From assembly GCA_022578965.1 (NCBI GenBank), contig MU400868.1, positions 1-30,230 on the forward strand: a stretch of 30,230 nucleotides of DNA, read 5' to 3'. Source of the stretch: Xylaria sp. FL1777 (taxonomy: Eukaryota > Ascomycota > Sordariomycetes > Xylariales > Xylariaceae). Under the pieces are notes generated by a model that made no database searches, was not told where the DNA came from, and saw only the letters and a program-made list of their open reading frames with translations. Position 1 is the stretch's first letter, and every line of letters starts with the position of its first letter. The position numbers and the translations under genes are program-made. Of the stretch, positions 1-10,399 are shown in pieces.

Positions 1-2428
1 AAATATTTTTATAGCATTATAAACTAAAAAAAATATAATATTTATATTAATTATTTTATTAAACATAGTAATAATATATTATTAAACTTTTTTTAGTATA
101 AAATATTTTGTTATATTATTAATAATAAAATTTAAGTATTAATATAAGTTTATAAAATATTTTATATAAAATTTTTAAAGCTTTTATTATAAAAACTAAA
201 AAATAATTCTTTTTTAAAATATAAACTATTAATATATTTTTAATAATAACTTTAATAATTAACTAAAGTTATAATAATATAAATTATAATATACTTTTTA
301 TTATATATTTTTTTGCTTTTTAATATTTTTATTATTTAGTTGCTATAAAAACTATAAAGCATATTTTTTAAAGCATTTTATATTTATAAACTTATATATA
401 TTTAACTAAATAATTTATAGCTTATTTTTAGATTTTAATTTAACTTTAGTTTATTTAATAAGCTTAATTAATTTAAACTATTTTAGTTTAAAATTAACTA
501 TTAAATTATTTTTATTTTTAAGCTTATTAATTATAATTAATTAATAATTTAATAATATAAATTATATATAGCTAAATATTAAGCTTTTTAATATATTATT
601 ATTTATATTTGTTATAAAGTATAAATTATTTTAATTATTTTTTAGTAGCTTTTTTTTATGTTTTAGTTTAAAAAGTTTAACTTTTTATACTTTTAATAAA
701 TTAAAATATTAATAAAAAGCAAAAAAAAATGCTGTTTTTTATATTATATTATTTTAAATAGCTTAATTAAACTTTTGTAATAAGTTTAAAAAGTTTTTAA
801 AAGTAATAAAGCTAAACTAAATAATATACATTATATTATAAATATTTATTTTTATTTTAAAAGCTATAATAATAAGCATAATTTAATAAAAAAAGTTTAG
901 CTTTATAAATTTATTATATAATTACTATTAGTTATTAAAACATATATTTATATTATATTTTTAAATAAAACGCTTTACTTTAATTAAAATAAACTTTAAT
1001 TTTTAAAGCTATATTATTAAAAAATAGCATATAATAATAAGCTTTTTTTTGCTATTTATAAAAACAATAGTTTTAAAAATTAAGTATGCTATACTATGCT
1101 ATATTTTGCTAATTAAAAAACTTAATTATTAGTAATTTTTTATAATAGTACTTTTTTTTATAAAATAAACAATAAAAAATATATTAAACTAATTAATTAA
1201 AGCATAAATAAATTATAGTTTTTTTAAACAAATATTTTGCTATTAAAATCTAGCTTTAAATAATATAAACTTTTAAGCGTTTAAACTTAATATAATAATA
1301 TAATTAAACTATAATATATTTTATAAAACTAATGCTTTTATATAATATATATTAAAATATATAATTTAAAAATTTCTTTATTAATAAACTATATAAAGCT
1401 TATTAATAGCTATAAATATAATTTTTTAATTAAATAAAAAGTTATAAAGCAAATTAATAAAGTATTTTTAAATAGCTTATTTAAGCTTAAAAATAATATA
1501 TATAAAACGTTTTAAAGTTAATTTAGTTTATATAGCATTATTTTATTAAATAATAAAAATATATTTTTATAATTATTTATATAATATTAATTAACTTTTA
1601 TTATATTATTTATTATTAATAATAAATAAATATTAAAAATTTAAGTAATTAAATTAAACTAATTATATTTTAATTATTTTAATAACTATAACTATAAAGT
1701 TATTATACTTTATATAATAACTAAAATAATTTATAATATAATGTTTTTTTTATAACTAATTTAAGTTATTAATATAATATTATTATAATAAAATACTATA
1801 TATTAAATTAATTTAACTTGTTTAGCTTTAAGCTTAAGCTTATATAATTTATTAAATTAATAACAATTTAAAATAGCACTAATAATAGCTTATATAAAGT
1901 TATATTTTAATATATATTATTAATTATGTTTTAATTATAATAAAATATACTATATAAAATATTAAATATAATTACTAAATAAATGCTTTAATATTATATT
2001 ATTAGTTAGTTTATTTAATTTGCTAAGTTTTTTAATAAATTTTAAAAGTTTTAAAGCTATTAGTTTTTTTAAAAAGCAACTATTAATTAAACTAAAACTA
2101 AAATTATTAAAAGTTTGCAATTTTATAATAAAATAAAAAAATAATACTAATTAATAAATTAATAAATAAAGCTTAACTTTTAACTATTTAAGCTTAAAAT
2201 ATTATAACATAATAAAATATTTTAATTATAAAATTAGCGCTAAATATAAGCATTATTATAAAAAGTTTTAAGCAATATTATAATTGTTTTTTTTAAGTTT
2301 TATTAGCAAATAATCTATAAGTATAAATAGTATATATATATATATAAAGTAAACTTTAGCTTAAAAATTAACAAAAGTGCTTTAAACTAAAATATATAAA
2401 ACGTAAGCTTTAAACTTACAAATATATT
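1..2428. other. AT-rich RIP-like sequence, no gene found
   Basis: The stretch is almost entirely A and T. The few cytosines sit mostly in ACT or GCT. Every frame is broken by TAA and TAG stops and no protein family was recognised on either strand. There are no clear LTR ends. It has the same mutated composition as the retrotransposons further right, so it is probably an older repeat whose identity is lost. A (TA)8 run lies at 2331-2346. Confidence 0.7.
2331..2346. repeat. (TA)8 microsatellite
   Basis: Sixteen bases of perfect alternating TA, about 80 bp before the GC-richer island. Simple repeat; no role can be assigned. Confidence 0.7.
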
Positions 2429-2458
2429 TATACAGGCCTCCGAAGGAAATAAGTCGTA

Positions 2459-2482
2459 GCTTGCAGCAAGCATAGCTTGCTG
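2459..2482. repeat. Alternating inverted repeats GCTTGC / GCAAGC
   Basis: GCTTGC (2459-2464), GCAAGC (2466-2471) and GCTTGC (2475-2480) alternate. The best hairpin pairs CAGCAAGC (2464-2471) with GCTTGCTG (2475-2482) around a 3-nt ATA loop. The middle arm can pair with either neighbour, so two mutually exclusive hairpins are possible. A short T run follows. It lies at the left edge of the GC-richer island. Confidence 0.7.
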
Positions 2483-2562
2483 TTTTATGTTTTTAGTCTA
2501 AGGCACCTGAGATAAAGAATTCCTTTAAGAACCAAAAGATGTGTAAATCCAACAGTAAAAGG

Positions 2563-2680
2563 GGGGAGCAAAGAGTGAGGGTAAAAAACATATAAAGGGG
2601 GATTTAAAGGGAGAGAGAAAGAGAAAAAAGGAAAAAAAAAAAAAAGAGAGAGAAAGAGAAAAAAAGGGGCAGTGAGGTAA
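2563..2680. repeat. Purine-rich (GA)/(A)n tract
   Basis: A nearly pure G/A stretch on the plus strand with GAGAGAGAAAGAGA blocks repeated on either side of an A run, and G runs at both ends. In a fungal genome this could be a promoter-type purine tract or a simple repeat. It includes a TATA-like sequence near 2590. A retrotransposon polypurine tract is also possible, but no LTR edge was found next to it. Confidence 0.6.
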
Positions 2681-2758
2681 AGAGATCAACAACTTACGTA
2701 TATGGTGTGCCTTTTAAATACTAGCCTAGAACCTTGTAATTACTACGTAGGGTTAAGT

Positions 2759-2807
2759 CTATACTTAAAAAAATAAATGTTAAAAGAAAAACATTTCTTA
2801 AGTATAG
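2759..2807. repeat. Two-tier inverted repeat (stem-loop)
   Basis: Outer arms CTATACTTAA (2759-2768) and TTAAGTATAG (2798-2807) are perfect 10-bp complements. Inside them AAATGTT (2775-2781) and AACATTT (2790-2796) form a second 7-bp stem with an 8-nt loop. It lies where the GC-richer island gives way to AT-rich sequence, so it may mark the end of an element, but no duplicated target site was seen. Confidence 0.7.
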
Positions 2808-4518
2808 TACTAAAAAACTATATATAAATATTACTAATTTAAGTAAAGCTAGTTTATACTTTTTAGGTTTTTATATAGTAACTATTATATAATATATATT
2901 ATAGCTTGTATTACTTAAAAGCTATAATTATTTTTTTTGCTAAATAGCTATTTTAGCTATTTATAAAAATAAAGCTATTTATAAATGCTTTTTAATATTT
3001 ATATTGCTAACGCTTTTAATTTTTGTTTATTTTTTTTTAGTATACGTTTATTAGTATACTATAAACTTTTTACTAAATAGCTATTTTTATTATAAGCTAA
3101 AAATAAGTTATTATTATTATATTTATTAAGCAATATTATTTTTTTAAAGCTTTATAATTTATATGTATTGCTATAATAATAACTTATAATAGTTTATAAG
3201 CTATTATAATATAGTTTAAACTTATTAGCTTACTATTTAATATATAAAATTTAATTACTAGTTTTATAAGTTTTAATTAAGCTTTTTTTTTTTATAAATA
3301 AGCTTAAATTTAGTTTTTTAATGTTTTTAAACTATTAAAGTAATTATGTATTAGTAGTGCTTTATAGTTTTATGTTAAATATTGCTAAAATTTAACTTTT
3401 TTTTTTTTGTTTAGATTTTTAACATAGTTAGCAATTTTTATAGCTAATTGTTAATTTAATAGCTATATTTTAAACAGCAAAAAATAGCTACTATAGTTAT
3501 TAAGCTTTAAAGTTTAATTATATATATAAATAGCTACTTTTAATAAAGTTTAAAAATTAAAATAGCAATAAGTTAAACTTTTATATAATATAATTTGCTT
3601 AATATTATTATTAGCTTTTTTAATTTTATTATTATTTTTAGGTTTTTTAAGTATAATTAATTTTATAATAAAACTATTTAATTTATGCTAATTAGTTATT
3701 TTTTTGCTTATAAATGCGCTTATATTATTGCTTATTTATTTTTTAAAAAAACTAAACATTTTGCTAATTTATTAAATTAGCAGTTTTATTGCTTTAAAAC
3801 TAATATTAAGCATTATTTTTGCTTTAACTTATGTAATAATATATTTAACGTATATTAATAGCTTAAAATTAGCTATAAATATATAGTTTATAGCTTAACG
3901 CATAAATAATAAAAATAATATAATAAGTTATAAGTTTAAAAGTTTATTTAATAGTAGTTTTATTAGTTAGCATTAGTTATATTTAGTAATAATTTGCTAA
4001 GTAATAAGCATAGTTTTTAAGTACTAAAAACGCTTATTTAGCTTTTAAATTAAGCTTTTAATAGTAGTATGCCTTAAGTTAATATATGCGTTTTTTGCGT
4101 TTTGTAGCAATTTTAGCACTTTAAGCACTTTTAAAAGCACTATAGCTTAAAATGCTATATTAACTAAATATAAAAGGTTTTTTAAAGCTTGTTTATAGTT
4201 AATTAGCTTAAATAACATGCTATTTTTCTTAATAAAGTGCTATTTTATTTACTTTAAACTTATATTATATAATAATTTAGTTTTAAAACAAAAATTCTTA
4301 AAAATAGCTTATAAATCTATAATATTAAAGTATTATAATAGCATTATTAGCTATATTTTAGCTTTTAATAATAATTTTATATTAGCTTTAGCTTTTATTA
4401 ATAAAAAAACTAGTATAACTAGTAGTTTTAATAGCTAGTTTGCTAAAACATTTAATTTGCTTGTTTTATATATAATTTTTATGTTAAAATATTTAATAAC
4501 GTTTAAAAAATATATTAT
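2808..4518. other. AT-rich RIP-like sequence, no gene recognised
   Basis: Low-complexity mutated DNA with scattered GCT/AGC and ACT/AGT. The longest ATG-initiated frame is 4217-4438 (73 codons, plus strand), rich in Ile, Leu, Phe, Asn and Lys as expected from AT-rich DNA. It matches nothing I recognise and has no repeat partner here. Minus-strand frames were also read and gave no family signature. Probably a decayed repeat. Confidence 0.6.
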
Positions 4519-4523
4519 TTTTG
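4519..4523. repeat. Target-site duplication TTTTG, left copy (outer element)
   Basis: The five bases TTTTG directly precede the first LTR and recur at 20248-20252 directly after the fourth LTR. A 5-bp duplication is usual for Ty3/Gypsy integration. It shows that LTR1 and LTR4 are the two ends of one insertion. Confidence 0.8.
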
Positions 4524-4716
4524 TGTTACGGGAAGTATAAAGCATTAAAGGTTAAGTATAATAATTAATATATCTCTAGTTTTATAGTAGGTATTTAATA
4601 AAACTAAAGCTTGAAAAAAGAAGAAAACTCCTATAAAATAAGTATAAAAAAAATATTTTATATATATATATAACTTATAATATATGCTAAAGTACTTAAG
4701 TAGCTTAGTTATAATA
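4524..4716 (-). repeat. LTR1: 3' LTR of the outer chromovirus (193 bp)
   Basis: It aligns without gaps to 12035-12227, 19704-19896 and 20055-20247, differing by transitions. It starts TGTTACGGG and ends TTATAATA, which was TTATAACA before C-to-T change. A G/A-rich minus-strand tract lies at its inner edge (complement of 4717-4735), as expected for the polypurine tract before a 3' LTR on the minus strand. Confidence 0.85.
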
Positions 4717-6736
4717 ACTACTTCTTTTTTTTTAATTAGATTATCTTTAACTTATATATAAATAAAATCAATTAAAATAATTAATCTTAAGTATAAATAG
4801 TAAAATAAAGTAGTATAAAATAATTAAGCATAAATGTAGTATATTAAATAGAATGCTTATATAATATAGTAGTTAAAATACTTATATATTTATATTTATG
4901 TTTATGTATTAAGTTATGTTTGTTTTGTGCTATATTTATAGCAAGTTTTGCGCTTATACTTTTATTGCTATATGTTCCTTTTTTTTTTTTTCTTTTTTTT
5001 TTTTTTTTTAGCTGCTACTAAACAATTAATCTTAGCTATATATTTTATTACTGCTATTTTTATATTTATTTTATATCTTTTTTGCCTTTTTTTTAATTAT
5101 TATTTGCATTATAATTATGCTGCTTAAACTTATAGTAATTAAAAATAGTATATATAAACATAGTTGCAATTAAAGCTATAGTTATAAACGTAAACGCAGA
5201 AAATTATTATAACTTGCTTTATGCTTAAATTTATCTAGAAATAAGTTTAATTTTATTATAAAATAAAACTTTAATAAACTTTTTTACTAAAAGTTTAATA
5301 ACTTTAATAATAAAAATAAAAGTTTTAGCAGTTTGCTTTTTTTTTAAAATAGCTTTAATTTTAATAAAAATATAAATATTATTAAGCTTTTTACAAGTTA
5401 AAAAGAAAAAAATAAAAATAAAAATAAAAATAATTTTAACTTTATAAATTTTAAAAAAGATCTAAATGCTAGTTTACGTAATTTTAATATAAATAATATA
5501 AAAAATAAGTTTAATTTTAATATAAATGTTAAAGTTTTTATGCTATTTAAGCGTTAGCTTATTTTTATTATAACTTTTATTTGCAAACTTTGCAAATAAA
5601 CTATTAAAGCTAAAAACAAAAAGTATAAAACTATTAAAAAAGCAATAGTTTTAAGTAGTTTATTAGTGTATTAGCTTTATTTTAAGCATTTTAAAAAGAT
5701 ATTTTAGCTAAAAAATAGCTTGCCTTTAAATATAGTTTGCAAATTTAAAAACTTAAAAGTAATAATTTATATAAGTTATATAAATAGCTATATTTTATAC
5801 AAGCTTATAAATTAATTTATATTTATTTTGGATTAATTTTATTAATAAGTTAGCTGCTTGCTATATTATATTTTAATATAATATATATTTAAAAGTTATT
5901 AAACTAGTTTGTTTATTTTTTTGTTTTTTAAAAAAATAACTATAAAAAAGTTGTTATAAATAAAAATTGCGCTATTGTTTAAAAAACTTCGGACAATTAT
6001 TATATTAATTTTGCAGCTATATAGTTTTGCTTTTTAAAGGCATTTTTATATTTTTTATTAATTTATAAAGCTTAGTTTTAATTAATTAGCAAAGTTAATA
6101 ATATAAAAATAAATAGTTTTGTTTTTATTTTGTATAAAGTTTAGCTAATAATTAGCAATGCAAAAACATTATATTAAATATAAACACTTAGTAGCAAAGC
6201 GCAAATCTTTAGCTTGCTAAATTATTAAGCTTTTTTATATAAGTGCTATAAGTAGTTTTATTTAAACTAATTTTATAAGATTTTTTAACAGAATTAAAAC
6301 TATTTTTAATGCTAGTAATATGCTTATTTAACTATACTTAAAGTGCAAGTTATAAACTATAAATATGTAGCTTAAAAAGCTACTTTTATTTCTTTTAAAA
6401 AAAATATATATAAAGCTATATTAATTATTGCTAATAAGCATAAATAAAAGTATTTAGTTAGCTTTTTTTAATATAAAAATATTTTAAAGTTTAATAATTA
6501 ATGTTTTAAAGCTTTTCTGTAAAAATATTATAACTTGTTTATAGCGTTTTTATGTATAGCTTATTAATAAAGCGCAAATATTTTAAAACTTAAAGCAATA
6601 AATATAATTTTTATTATATAATTAAAAACAAAAAAATAACTAATTAATATATATAACATATTTAAGCTTTAGTTTATAGCTAAATTAATAATAGATTAAT
6701 ATTATTTTGTTAGCTTAATAGCTTTGCTTTTTTTTT
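4717..6736. other. 2-kb region between chromodomain and 3' LTR (outer copy)
   Basis: This lies after the chromodomain on the element's sense strand, where chromoviruses usually have only a short untranslated stretch. It contains a T-rich homopolymer tract at 4975-5009, an (A5T)n run near 5408-5432, and no sense-strand domain I recognise. On the plus strand, antisense to gag-pol, one frame reads through RIP-type stops: it has an ICKLCK (CxxC) motif near 5580-5600 and a Gln/Asn/Lys-rich stretch over about 6120-6830. This might be a decayed antisense or accessory ORF, but RIP makes many frames look alike, so the evidence is weak. Confidence 0.5.
4975..5009. repeat. T-rich homopolymer tract (outer copy)
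   Basis: A run of T interrupted by two C at 4977-4978 and one at 4992, i.e. poly-A on the element's sense strand. The inner copy carries the same tract as an uninterrupted run of 39 T at 12486-12524, four bases longer. Confidence 0.8.
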
Positions 6737-6889
6737 ATAACTTAAATATTTTTTAAAGTTTTTAATTGCTTTAAAAGCTATAATGTTAGTAATAAATACT
6801 TACTAATTATACTTAGTTAGCTAGCTTTTTTATTTAATAAAATAATATTTTTTTTTATTATAAGTTATTTTACTTATTATATTTTTAAC
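6737..6889 (-). pseudogene. Decayed chromodomain at the C-terminus of integrase (outer copy)
   Basis: About 51 codons. The frame reads VKNIISKITYNKKKYYFIK, then Q/stop-KS-stop-LTKYN, and closes with AFKAIKNFKKYL. This fits the chromodomain pattern V-E-I-L-D-R plus YLVKWKGY plus a closing helix (A-EEFEK), taking the stop after YYFIK as a former Trp or Gln. Its place directly after the integrase C-terminal module is that of chromovirus chromodomains, which bind methylated histone H3 and guide insertion. The call rests on pattern and position; the aromatic cage residues cannot all be checked. Confidence 0.7.
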
Positions 6890-6959
6890 TTTTTATTTTT
6901 TTAACTTATTTTTAAAGTTTAATATAAATAAACTATATTTATGTTTAGCTTTTTAAAGC

Positions 6960-7900
6960 TTAAATAACTAAATTAAAAAAACGGAATAAAAATAGTTATA
7001 TTGTTTTAAAAAACTAATATAGTATGCTTATAAACTAACTATAAAAAGAATTTAAAAAGGTTTAATAAACTTAAGCGTTAATTTTTTATTTTTAAACTTA
7101 ATATTTTTTATTAATAGTACTATTAAGTTTTTAGTTTTAAAAATTATAAGTTTATGCTTATTATTATAATATTTTGTATATTTATTAGTTATAATTTATT
7201 ATTGTTTTGTTATTTTGTTTTTAATAGTTTATAATTTATTAAAACGTTTTTATATAGCTAAAATCTTTTTTAATATAAAGTTGTTTTTAATAAACAAACG
7301 AAATTCTAGCATATAACTATATAAAGCTTTAAAAGGTAATTATTTAATTATAAAATTAATAGCAAAATTTATAGCAAAAAAAGCTTAAAATAAAAGTTAA
7401 AGTTAATTAGTTTATTTATTATTTATAAAGCACTTAAAATAACTTTTAATTATTTAGTTTATTTGTTTTGTTTGTTTATTAGTTTTAAAATAAAATGCTA
7501 CTAAAAGCTTTTGCTTAACTTTTAAGTAATAATATAAATTAAACCAAAATTAACTAATAAAAATAAAGCTTTTATTAAAAATAATACTTCTTAAGCTACT
7601 ATAAATACATTTAATTTTATAATAAAATAAAACTGCTAGCTTAATTAAAGTTATAATAATATTAACTAAAAATAAATATATAAGCTTAATAAATTTGTTT
7701 ATAATAATAAAAATAGCATTAATTAGTTTTTTTTTATAAAAGGTTTTTAGTAAACTTGTAATAAAGTTTATAAATAGCTTTTATATAAGTTTATTAAGTA
7801 TTAATAAAGCATTAAGTTTACTATATTTTTAGTAATGTTTTATTTTAGTTTTAAAGCAAATTATATAGCTTTATATATACTTTTTAATATTTAGTTTTAT
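6960..7900 (-). pseudogene. Decayed integrase (outer copy)
   Basis: The minus-strand frame has SLRSIIFNKS-FIFISQFW (7544-7597), matching GLPRSIVSDRGS-FTS-FW; the integrase core Asp is now Asn. AFYFKTNKQTKQIN (7457-7498) matches the Ty3 signature AFHPQTDGQTERVN. Further on are a YYNNKHK-type stretch, KFIKPFQIL (about 7046-7072; family KFIGPFKIL) and YSVFLIQLF (about 6960-6990; family HPVFHVSLL). These mark the catalytic core and the C-terminal GPF/HPVFHV module of Gypsy integrases. The N-terminal zinc-binding HHCC part should lie at roughly 8000-8300 but was not resolved. Confidence 0.9.
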
Positions 7901-9099
7901 ATTGCTTTAATAAAACTTTTATTATAGTAGTTCTAAAGTATAGCTTTAGCTAAAATGTTTAGCTAAAAGATTATTATAATATAGCTTAATAAATTAAAAA
8001 TATATAATTTTTTTAAAAAAAATATAGATTTTGTTTTTATAGCAAACTAAAGATTTTTTTATTAACTATTAAAGATTTATAAGCTTTTTTGCTTTTAATT
8101 GTTTTATAATTGTATAACATTTAAGGTTTTTTTTTTAAACTTTTTAAATAAGGTTTTTTAGCTTTTTAAAAGCTTTTAAATCTTTTAATTTTTTTAAGCT
8201 TATAGCTATTTATATATATAAACATATAACTGCTTAAATAAAAAACCTTTTTTAGCAAGTATAGCTTTAAAATATAAAGCTTTAGCTTAAGTACTAAAAT
8301 ATAAATTAAAAACTTTAATTTGTTATATTACTACAACTTTTTTTTTTAACGTTAAAAAAATATTAATATTACTAAGCAAAATAGCTATATAATTAAAACA
8401 GCGCAAAAAAAAATTAGCTTTGTTTTTTTTGCTTACTTAATATTTAATAATAAAATTAAAAAAAGTTAATAATAAATATTAATAAGCTTATTTTTTATTA
8501 AGCTTTAGCATTTTTATAAACGCTTAAAAGTTAATATAATTAGTTAACACTTTAACTAATAAATTGCTTTTTTATAAATAATATTATTAATGCTTAAAGT
8601 AATTTATTATTATAACCATTTTTTAGTTAAATATACTATACTATATTTTTTTTTTAGATAGCTTTTAAAAATAAAACGTAACTAGTTTAAAAATGCTTTA
8701 ATTATTTTGCTAAAATAGATTTTTTATAAAAGCTACTTTAAAAAAATTAGTTTTTAGCAATATTTATTTTTTAAGGTTAAAATATATAAAAAAAATAGCT
8801 TGCTTAAATGTATTTTAAAGGTTTTTAAAAGCTTTTTTTTTAAAACTATTTAAAAAAATTTAACCTTTTTTTATTTTTGTTGTGTTTTTTTTTAAATACT
8901 TAAATAAAAGCGCAGCAATATAAAAATACCTGTTTATAAAACAGCAATAAAAATTACAAAACTTTAAAAATTATTATAACGCTTAATAAATATTTAATAT
9001 AAGCTATTGCTAAATAGTATTTATACATAAAAAGTTTATTTTAATTTTTTAATTAAAAATAATATAACTTAGAAATTTAATTTTTTTTTAATAAAATTA

Positions 9100-9480
9100 G
9101 CACTTAAATAGCTTAGCGTATAGTTTTGCTTTTTATAACTTTTTAATAATGTTTTAAACATATTTTATATAAAAATTTTTATTTAAAAAAAAAATAAGCA
9201 TATTATTAAAATATATAATACAAAATATATTTATTATATTATTAAGTGCTTTTTATATATAACTTTAAAAAGTAATAAAAGCATTTAATAAACTTATAAG
9301 TATAACTAAAAATTTATAGTAGCTATAATATATATAAAATGCTATTTTTTATTTATTTTTTTTTTAAATATATAAGTAATAATAAGCATTTTTAAAGTTA
9401 ATTTTGCTAAAGATTTTAGCTTTTAAGATTTTATTAAGCAGCTTTAAAATAAGTAATAAAATATATTAATTTTTGCATAT
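9100..9480 (-). pseudogene. Decayed reverse transcriptase core (outer copy)
   Basis: On the minus strand the frame reads YILLLILKLLNKILKAKIF, matching the Ty3/Gypsy motif YPLPLI-ELLDRL-AKIF once Leu/Ser/Asn are read as mutated Pro/Arg/Asp. It continues AKIFSKINFKNAYY (9376-9420; family AKIFTKLDLRNAYY), then SLLNAFITFQ with the stop as Gln (9265-9294; family GLTNAPATFQ) and FCIIYFNNMLIF. The catalytic YLDD box is at 9202-9213 and now reads Tyr-Phe-Asn-Asn; both Asp have become Asn, the change expected from G-to-A on GAT/GAC. The run of motifs in one frame with normal spacing makes the family assignment firm. Confidence 0.9.
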
Positions 9481-10399
9481 AACCTAATTAAGTTTTTTAT
9501 AGTTTATATATAAACATAAGCTTTTATTTTTTTTAAGTATAAAAAAGATTAAAGCGCTAGCAAAATTAATAAACTTTTTAATTTTTTTTACTTTTAGCAT
9601 TTTATTAAGCTATTTTTATAGTTTTTTTAGCTTATTTTAAGCTAATAAATATATAAAAAAATAAAATATAACTGCGTTTTTTTTTAGCTTAATAGCAAAG
9701 TTTTTTTGCTTTAATTATAGCAATATGTTTGCTTTACTAGTATTAAAAAACTTAAATAAATTATAAAACTTTTTTAAAATTATTATAAAATTAAAGTAAT
9801 TAAAGCTTTTTTTTAACTTTTTAAGCTATATAAGTTTAAATAATTAAATAATAGTATAATAGTAAGCTTAGTTTTAGCAAGCTTTTATAAACTTAATTAA
9901 GTTAAATATTTTTATTTAAAAGCAGCATAATTTAAAAAACTATTAATTAGTGCTTAAATTTAATATAATTTTTTTATTTTTTAAAGTAGTTTAAAATAGT
10001 AAAAAAAAGCTGCTTTTAAAGCAATAATTACAGTTAATAGCTATATATATGTGCTTAATTTTGCAAGTAATACTATAACTATTAATTAATTTGCAAATAA
10101 TTTAATAAGTTCTATAAATAGAAAATTTATTTTTAGTAGCATGCTATAATATAAATATATAAAAAAATGCTTGTTATAATTTATAATAAAAAGCAAAAAT
10201 AAAACTAATATAGTTATATTTAGCGCATAAATTAAAATTAATATAAGTTTTAATAAATAGTTTTATAAAGCTAACAAAATAAATAGTATAAAAAATATAA
10301 AAACAGTATAAAATAAATATATAAAGTAATAATTTTAGCTTAAAATTTATAGCTAGTATAATTAGTACTAAGCTTACTATTTGTTTTTTAAGTTATAAT

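Larger units (their letters stand above)
2429..2758. other. GC-richer island spared from RIP
   Basis: The composition changes abruptly here. CpA, TpG, CpC, GpG and GpA, which are rare in the rest of the window, become common, for example in the runs around 2434-2450, 2505-2560 and 2700-2750. The island contains alternating inverted repeats, a G/A-rich tract and a palindrome CTACGTAG at 2743-2750. A TATA-like stretch (CATATAAAGGGG, 2589-2600) lies within the purine tract. No open frame longer than about 25 codons starts here; an ATG at 2702 runs only to a stop at 2774-2776. It could be a single-copy remnant, a solo LTR too short for RIP, or a regulatory segment. Its boundaries are approximate. 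Confidence 0.75.
6737..9660 (-). pseudogene. Decayed pol (RT, integrase, chromodomain), outer copy
   Basis: Minus-strand frames read through TAA/TAG stops (mutated Gln or Trp codons) give the Ty3/Gypsy order RT, RNase H region, integrase, chromodomain. The RNase H and protease regions were not identified with confidence. The domains are annotated separately below. The 5' limit is uncertain because the gag-pol boundary could not be read. Function when intact: reverse transcription of the element RNA and integration of the cDNA. The copy at about 14252-17176 is the paralogue, offset by 7515-7516 bases. The frame cannot be translated now. Confidence 0.85.

Noticed and set aside
2464..2490. Rho-independent terminator (hairpin followed by T run)
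   Set aside because: The context is a fungal-type RIPed repeat region, not bacterial, and the T run is short.
2429..2758. tRNA or rRNA fragment in the GC-richer island
   Set aside because: No cloverleaf, no T-loop GTTCRANNC pattern and no recognisable conserved rRNA block.
2702..2776. Short ORF in the GC-richer island (24 codons after an ATG, with a TATA-like box upstream)
   Set aside because: Too short and without any recognisable product; it ends at the inverted repeat. Kept only as part of the island description.
4217..4438. 73-codon plus-strand ORF
   Set aside because: AT-driven composition, no recognisable domain, no conserved partner and no clear start context. Frames of this size are expected in DNA where TGA stops are depleted.
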